Position numbers and translations under genes: made by a program. Below are positions 59,412-64,000 of a stretch of DNA of 64,000 bases, piece after piece; within the stretch, counting starts at the first letter, position 1, and each line of letters opens with the position of its first letter. Below the pieces are notes generated by a model. It was not told the origin of the DNA, searched no databases, and saw only the letters and a list, made by a program, of their open reading frames with translations. This DNA comes from Spirochaetia bacterium UBA5763 (GTDB lineage Bacteria; Spirochaetota; UBA4802; UBA5550): assembly GCA_002418835.1 (NCBI GenBank), contig DIEX01000033.1:62001-126000 (forward strand). The letters run 5' to 3'.

Positions 59412-59837
59412 ATGCCACCACAGGACAACAGGTTTCTCTACCTGATTTCAAGATCTGTAAGCAGGCTTAAATACTACTCAATACAGAAGTTTCAGGGGGA
59501 GGGTGTGAATGTAACACCATCACAGATGGGGATACTTTTTCTTCTGTTAAAAGACGGGGATAAAACCATGAGTGAGCTAAGCACAGCTCTCAACATTGAT
59601 AATTCCACTCTTACACGCCTTGCGGACAGGCTCGTAAGGGAGGGATTTGCCGAACGGATCAGGGACGATACAGACAGGAGAATATCCAAACTCCGCATAA
59701 CAGAGAATGGAAGAGCTGAAAGCCGGAAGGCTCTGAGAATAACAAAAGAAATCAATAATGAAATAATCCGTGGGTTTTCCGAAGAGGAGATTGCCGCTTT
59801 TGTTAAAATTCTGGAATCTTTTTTAAAAAAATTCTAA
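59412..59837 (+). CDS. MarR-family transcriptional regulator
   Basis: This 141-residue winged-helix protein starts at the ATG at 59412 after AAGGACAAATCG; a longer frame starting inside the upstream dyad is rejected. Family marks are NVTPSQMGILFLLLKDGDKTMSELSTAL, NIDNSTLTRLADRLVREGFAERI (recognition helix) and DDTDRRISKLRITENGRA (wing, D-x-R motif). It has no cysteine near the N terminus, so it is not OhrR-like; a small ligand or fatty acyl compound is more likely. The upstream nested dyad is its probable autoregulatory site. It shares an operon with the hotdog protein 18 nt downstream. Confidence 0.9.
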   Translation: MPPQDNRFLYLISRSVSRLKYYSIQKFQGEGVNVTPSQMGILFLLLKDGDKTMSELSTALNIDNSTLTRLADRLVREGFAERIRDDTDRRISKLRITENGRAESRKALRITKEINNEIIRGFSEEEIAAFVKILESFLKKF

Positions 59838-59855
59838 TAAGTAAACGGGGGATTT

Positions 59856-60332
59856 ATGAGTAAAGCACTTGATTTGTTTAACAGTATGCAGGGCTACACA
59901 GGTGGTAAAATATTATTCTCATGGCTTGTTTGCAGGAAAGCCCGGTATTTCGGTACAATAAAACCTTATGTAGTTGAACTCAAACCGGGAAAATGTGTAA
60001 TTAAAATGAAGAAGCGAAAAGCTGTAACCAATCACCTCAACACTGTTCATGCCATTGCCATGTGTAACATTGTTGAACTTGCAGGGGGAATGGGTATGGA
60101 CGTTTCGATACCGGACCACTACAGATGGATCCCGAGCGGGATGACTGTTGAGTATCTTGCTCTTGCGAAGACGGATCTTACAGGAATTTTTGAAACAGAC
60201 ATTAATAAAATCAAAGAGTGGAATTTAAACAAGCCCTACCCCGCAATAGTTAACTGCTTTGATACCGATGGAAAAGTGGTAATGAAAGGGACTATAGATA
60301 TACACCTGTCATTAAAAAAAGAAAAAGGCTAA
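59856..60332 (+). CDS. Hotdog-fold thioesterase-like protein (DUF4442 type)
   Basis: This 158-residue protein resembles DUF4442/YiiD-C hotdog proteins. Conserved features are KARYFGTIKPYVVELKPGKCVIKMKKRKAVTNHLNTVHAIAMCNIVELAGGMGM, in which the N-H-x-x-T-x-H-A segment and the following central helix are hotdog hallmarks, and MTVEYLALAKTDLTG. These proteins act on acyl-CoA or acyl-ACP, though the substrate is unknown here. GGGGGATTT precedes the ATG. Co-expression with a MarR regulator suggests induction by a lipid or aromatic compound. Convergent with the kinase gene, 18 nt apart. Confidence 0.83.
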   Translation: MSKALDLFNSMQGYTGGKILFSWLVCRKARYFGTIKPYVVELKPGKCVIKMKKRKAVTNHLNTVHAIAMCNIVELAGGMGMDVSIPDHYRWIPSGMTVEYLALAKTDLTGIFETDINKIKEWNLNKPYPAIVNCFDTDGKVVMKGTIDIHLSLKKEKG

Positions 60333-60350
60333 TCAATAGATAATATGCCG

Positions 60351-62054
60351 TTAATTCCTTTGTATTTGTTTTGTTAAAGCTCTCTGCACAGCCTGTCCTA
60401 ATTCTGCTGCAGTGAACGGCTTCATTACAATATCACATATACCGGTTTTTTCGGCTTTCTCCTTTGTCAGTTGTTCATTGTATCCGGTGCAAAGGATAAC
60501 CGGAATTCCGGGTTTCTCTTTTTTTATCTCCGCAGCAAGATCAAGCCCGGTCATTCCCGGCATGGTCATATCTGTAATAACGAGATCAAACATGTCAGGA
60601 TTTTTAGAAAACACCCGGAGAGCTTCAGCTCCGCTGTTGCATGCAGTTACTGAATAACCGAGAGTTTCAAGAATTGAGCCGTTCACCTCGGTCAGCATCT
60701 CTTCGTCATCAACGAGAAATATTGAAGCATGCCCTGTAACAGGTTTCTGGTTCTCCTTTATTATAACTTCATTTTTTTCTCCGGATACGGGGAGATAAAC
60801 TTCAAAAGTTGTACCCTCTCCGGGTTTGCTGTAAACATAAATTGAACCTCCATGATTCTTTACTATGCCGTGAATTACTGCAAGCCCGAGGCCCGTCCCC
60901 TTCCCTCTCTCCTTGGTTGTAAAAAAAGGTTCAAAAATCCTTTCAATAATTGCAGGATCAATCCCCGAACCATTATCAGCCACTTTCAGAAGCAGATATA
61001 ATCCCATTTTAAGATCAGGGTGTGACGCGGCGTATTTATCATCTACATAGCTGTTTGAAACATCAATTGTTATCCCGCCCTGCATGTCCCGCATTGATTG
61101 TGCAGCGTTAGTACAAAGATTCATCATTATCTGGCTTACCTGCGTGCGGTCAGCCATGGCATAATCAAATTCCGCATCAATCATTGTTCTGATTTCAACT
61201 GTTGATGGAAGAGTAGCCCTTATAAGTCTTATGGTATCTTTTATTACAGGGAGGAGGCTTACCGGTTCCAGTTTCTTTTCACTTTTATAGCTTATGGACA
61301 GAAGCTGAGTCACGAGATCGCGGGCCCTGTAACACGACTCAAGGATATGCTCAACATACCTGTGCACCGGTTCATCAGGTTTTGTACCTCTTATAGACAG
61401 TTCAGCAAGGCCCATTATCGCTGTAAGAATGTTATTAAAATCATGAGCAACTCCCCCTGCCAGTGTACCTATGGCCTCCATCTTCTGCATCTGGTGGAGC
61501 CTTGATTCAAGTTCACTCTTCTCAATAGCTGCTCTGCGGGGCTCGGTCATGTCCCTGAAAACCGCCGCGATATACTTTCTTCCGCTTATTTCAATAGCGG
61601 TACCGCTTATATCAACATATAGTACCGAACCGTCCCCCCTTTTCAGCGGAATGTTTCTAACCAGTTTAATCCTCCCTTCGGCAAGCCTCGCGAACTGTGA
61701 ACGGATATAAGGGAGTTTATCCTCCGGATGAATATCATCAAGATAAAGCTCCACTTCCGTGTCATCAGAGCCAAGTAATGAATACATAGACCTGTTCATC
61801 TTTGCCAGTTTCTTTGTTTCAACATCAGCAAGCACTATGCCGTCAATTGTATTATCGAACAGGGCCCTGAGTATATTTTCACTTGTCTCGGCGCGTTTTA
61901 TTGCATCAACGAGATCCTCTCTGCTTCTCTCGAGATCATCCACCTGGTCCTGAAGTTGCGTATAGTAACTCTTCTTAAGAGAACAGTCCCCCAGCCCGAT
62001 TATTTTTTTCCGAAGGCTGTCTTTTTCATCCTGCTTGTCAGAGGGCTTTTGCAT
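60351..62054 (-). CDS. Cytoplasmic hybrid histidine kinase (PAS-HisKA-HATPase-REC)
   Basis: This 567-residue protein has no membrane segment. A coiled-coil (about 30-60) precedes a PAS domain (LFDNTIDGIVLADVETKKLAKMN, ending FRDMTEPRR). HisKA has the His in GTLAGGVAHDFNNILTAIMG, the HATPase has NGSGIDPA and GKGTGLGLAVIHG, and the C-terminal receiver has Asp in LVITDMTMPGMTG. AAGGA precedes the ATG, which lies within the end of the alcohol dehydrogenase gene (17-nt overlap), so both are co-transcribed. It closely resembles the C-terminal half of the kinase at 45713, pointing to duplication. Cognate regulator unknown. Confidence 0.92.
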   Translation of the reverse strand: MQKPSDKQDEKDSLRKKIIGLGDCSLKKSYYTQLQDQVDDLERSREDLVDAIKRAETSENILRALFDNTIDGIVLADVETKKLAKMNRSMYSLLGSDDTEVELYLDDIHPEDKLPYIRSQFARLAEGRIKLVRNIPLKRGDGSVLYVDISGTAIEISGRKYIAAVFRDMTEPRRAAIEKSELESRLHQMQKMEAIGTLAGGVAHDFNNILTAIMGLAELSIRGTKPDEPVHRYVEHILESCYRARDLVTQLLSISYKSEKKLEPVSLLPVIKDTIRLIRATLPSTVEIRTMIDAEFDYAMADRTQVSQIMMNLCTNAAQSMRDMQGGITIDVSNSYVDDKYAASHPDLKMGLYLLLKVADNGSGIDPAIIERIFEPFFTTKERGKGTGLGLAVIHGIVKNHGGSIYVYSKPGEGTTFEVYLPVSGEKNEVIIKENQKPVTGHASIFLVDDEEMLTEVNGSILETLGYSVTACNSGAEALRVFSKNPDMFDLVITDMTMPGMTGLDLAAEIKKEKPGIPVILCTGYNEQLTKEKAEKTGICDIVMKPFTAAELGQAVQRALTKQIQRN

Positions 62055-63204
62055 ATATTCCTTCGATATCCTTTATGCCGGGGTCCCGGGGATTTGTAAC
62101 TGCGCAGGGATCTGCAATAGCATATCTTGCAAGGTCAGGTATTACCTCTTCAGTAACTCCAAGGGTGCGGAGAGTACTGTTCAGTCCGGCTCTTTCGCGT
62201 AGAGAGCCTATTTCATTACTCAGCGCTTCTTTAACCCTGTCGTGCCCCATACCCTCAATATCGATCCCCATGGCTGCGGCAAGATCGCAGTATTTTTCTG
62301 CCGCAGAATAAAAATTATACCTCACAACATGATCAAGGAGCAGTGCGTTGCACTCGCCATGCGGGAGATCAAGAAGTCCGCCCAACGCATGGGCCATTGC
62401 ATGTACAAGCCCCAGGCTGGCATTAGAAAAAGCGAGGCCCGCAAGAAGACTGGCGAGCATCATCCTGTCCCTGTACCGGAGATCATAATGATGCTCACAT
62501 GCAGGCACAAGGTTATGAGCTATTAGTCTCACCGCTTTAAGAGCATTGACATCAGTTACCGGAGAACTGGCATTTGATACGTAAGCTTCAAAAGCATGTG
62601 TAAGCGCATCAAGCCCCGTGGCAGCTGTAAGCTCCGGCGACATGGTTGTTGTTGTTATAGGATCGATTAGTGCCACATCAGGCACAAGGGTTTTGCTGAT
62701 AATTGCTATTTTAACGCTCCTTGATGTATCATCAATTATTGCAAACTGTGATACATCCGCAGAGCTGCCGGCAGTAGTGGGTATACATATAAGAGGAGGC
62801 CCGGGGAGAGGAACAAGATCAACCCCTTCAAACTCAAGAATATTTTTATTATTAGTACTCACAATACCAATCCCTTTGGCGCAATCCATGGGGCTCCCTC
62901 CGCCAACTGCCACAATCATATCACACCCTTCACGCCTGTATAGCTCAGCCCCGGCCATTACCTCTTTGTCTTTCGGATTAGGGGTAACACTGTTAAATAC
63001 TACAAAGGGTATATCTGTCCCCTTAATAAACCTTTCAACAACCTCCGCCCATCCTGCGCTTATTACTCCCGGGTCAGTTACAACCATGACCTTCTTTACG
63101 CCAAGATTTTTTATATATCGGTCAACGACCTCAATGGCACCGCTTCCAAAAAGGAATTCCGGCGCAACAAATTTACGCAATTCAAAAGGATTATAACGGT
63201 CCAT
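62038..63204 (-). CDS. Iron-containing alcohol dehydrogenase
   Basis: This 388-residue enzyme starts at the ATG at 63204 after GGGAGGAGTT; the longer frame beginning 42 nt upstream is unlikely. Family marks are FLFGSGAIEVVDRYI, VMVVTDPGVI, AVGGGSPMDCAKGIG (dinucleotide binding), ATTAGSSADVSQFAII and the metal site with ATGLDALTHAFEAYVS and HAMAHALGGLLDLPHGECNALLLDHVVRYN. It oxidises or reduces alcohols/aldehydes with NAD(P) and Fe(II). Substrate is unknown (butanol, propanediol or 4-hydroxybutyrate types are alternatives). It overlaps the downstream hybrid kinase gene. Confidence 0.93.
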   Translation of the reverse strand: MDRYNPFELRKFVAPEFLFGSGAIEVVDRYIKNLGVKKVMVVTDPGVISAGWAEVVERFIKGTDIPFVVFNSVTPNPKDKEVMAGAELYRREGCDMIVAVGGGSPMDCAKGIGIVSTNNKNILEFEGVDLVPLPGPPLICIPTTAGSSADVSQFAIIDDTSRSVKIAIISKTLVPDVALIDPITTTTMSPELTAATGLDALTHAFEAYVSNASSPVTDVNALKAVRLIAHNLVPACEHHYDLRYRDRMMLASLLAGLAFSNASLGLVHAMAHALGGLLDLPHGECNALLLDHVVRYNFYSAAEKYCDLAAAMGIDIEGMGHDRVKEALSNEIGSLRERAGLNSTLRTLGVTEEVIPDLARYAIADPCAVTNPRDPGIKDIEGIYAKAL

Positions 63205-63334
63205 AACTCCTCCCGGTGGAAACTGATTGTATTTAAAATATATCAATATCCCGGAACAAATCCAGTTGTACGGATAAATGTCAGGAAAATATATGAGAAA
63301 TATACTTACGGGGAGGGGATAAAAAATTTAAAAA

Positions 63335-64000
63335 TCAGGCAAACATCAGCAGGCTTACAGCCATTACAGCCATACCGCTGATGAGCCCCAGGATTGCAAT
63401 ATGATGTTCACCATACTCCTCTGCTGTGGGGAGGAGTTCATCAAGTGAAATATAAACCATAATTCCGGCAACGCAGGCAAAAATTATACCGAATGCCGCG
63501 TCGTTGAATATTTTGATCAGGAAAAAATAGCCGAGAAGCCCCCCTACAGGTTCTGCAAGTCCTGATGAAAAAGATAAGATAAAAGCCTTCTTCTTGCTTT
63601 TTGTCGCATAATAGATAGGTATTGAGACAGCAATACCTTCAGGTATGTTGTGTATTGCTATAGCGGCAGTTATACTTACACCGAGCGCCGGGTCCTGTAG
63701 TGCGCCGATGAATGTAGCAAGTCCTTCGGGGAAGTTGTGAATCCCGATAGCCAGCGCGGAAAACAATCCCATCCGCATAAGTTTTCTGTCTTTTGCTTTT
63801 CCATCTGCTATATGATCGAAATTTTTAAGTTCATGAGGGTTTTCATAAGAGGGCACCAGTCTGTCAATAAGAGCAATTATCGCAATTCCCGCGAAAAAAG
63901 CAATCACTGTATACCAGTATCCGGGTTTATTACCATAAAGAGTAGTAAGAGATGCTTTTGCTTTTACAAAAATTTCCACAAGAGAAACATAGATCATGAC
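63335..64000 (-). CDS. ZIP-family metal transporter, partial (N terminus outside window)
   Basis: The frame is open to the right edge: the codon before the first Met in view reads GTC (Val), so the protein continues beyond base 64000. The visible 222 residues contain the two metal motifs AIGIHNFPEGLATFIG and AIAIHNIPEGIAVSIP and about six membrane helices. The edge segment VMIYVSLVEIF matches the second helix region of ZupT-type proteins, so about 40 residues are missing. A loop with several His, Asp and Glu residues (ENPHELKNFDHIADG) fits the variable metal-rich loop. It probably imports Zn(II) or other divalent metals. Confidence 0.93.
   Translation of the reverse strand, partial: VMIYVSLVEIFVKAKASLTTLYGNKPGYWYTVIAFFAGIAIIALIDRLVPSYENPHELKNFDHIADGKAKDRKLMRMGLFSALAIGIHNFPEGLATFIGALQDPALGVSITAAIAIHNIPEGIAVSIPIYYATKSKKKAFILSFSSGLAEPVGGLLGYFFLIKIFNDAAFGIIFACVAGIMVYISLDELLPTAEEYGEHHIAILGLISGMAVMAVSLLMFA

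Noticed and set aside
62038..62054. Overlap of dehydrogenase and kinase genes as a possible frameshifted fusion
   Set aside because: Both proteins are full length with their own motifs, and the kinase ATG has an AAGGA; it is an ordinary coupled overlap.

Overview
The window is about 64 kb of ordinary, densely coded bacterial chromosome. Coding DNA is near 40% GC and intergenic DNA is very A/T-rich. No rRNA, tRNA, CRISPR array, insertion sequence, integrase or phage gene was seen. The host is Gram-negative: it has lipobox lipoproteins, exported periplasmic enzymes, an Mla-type ATPase, diaminopimelate epimerase and a Bpt leucyl-transferase. Several proteins (the PilZ protein at 53018, the acidic TPR membrane protein at 19148, many hybrid kinases, the cytidylate-kinase-like protein) look most like spirochaete proteins. 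Spirochaete is my best guess, made by inference only.

Layout. 1-1282: end of a rhodanese gene, then a peroxidase/two-Cys OhrR pair. 1283-5853 (minus): trpDCFBA without trpE or trpG, behind a ribosome-mediated attenuator with a Trp-Trp leader peptide and a second intrinsic terminator in tandem. 5900-13034: acyl-CoA ligase, glutamate racemase, chemoreceptor, ComM-type AAA+ protein. 13216-13536: a sigma-54 promoter with a large palindrome driving a 66-residue unknown protein. 13591-17107: glyA cluster and phosphatidylserine decarboxylase. 17310-19151: a structured leader, a cytidylate-kinase-like protein, a small propeller-like protein and a free-standing LeuA/CimA-type regulatory domain. 19148-24705: giant TPR protein, CBM48 protein, pyrE-bpt.

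24969-38670: MlaF-like ATPase, a lipase with a histone-H1-like tail, amtB-glnK, pseudouridine synthase, pgsA-amidase-GerMN cluster, dapF, an M23 peptidase, a degenerate ADP-ribosylglycohydrolase and a FecR lipoprotein. 38998-43366: typA, then copA-copZ. 43928-62054 is rich in signalling: an orphan receiver, a diguanylate cyclase with a haem-type motif, three hybrid histidine kinases and a PilZ protein. Interspersed are a processive glycosyltransferase, an acyltransferase, an exported peroxiredoxin/thioredoxin pair, an HU protein and a MarR/hotdog pair preceded by a 53-bp nested dyad. The window ends with an iron-type alcohol dehydrogenase and a ZIP transporter cut by the edge.

Themes are tryptophan supply controlled by attenuation, peroxide defence (gpx/ohrR, periplasmic Prx/Trx), nitrogen (amtB/glnK plus one sigma-54 promoter), envelope maintenance, and two-component/c-di-GMP signalling. 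Convergent genes are packed tail to tail (in one case sharing stop-codon bases), or separated by one bidirectional hairpin.

The most interesting content is regulatory: the tandem trp attenuator, the sigma-54 small-protein locus, the MarR dyad and the structured leader at 17310-17420. All calls come from reading the sequence; no database search was run.
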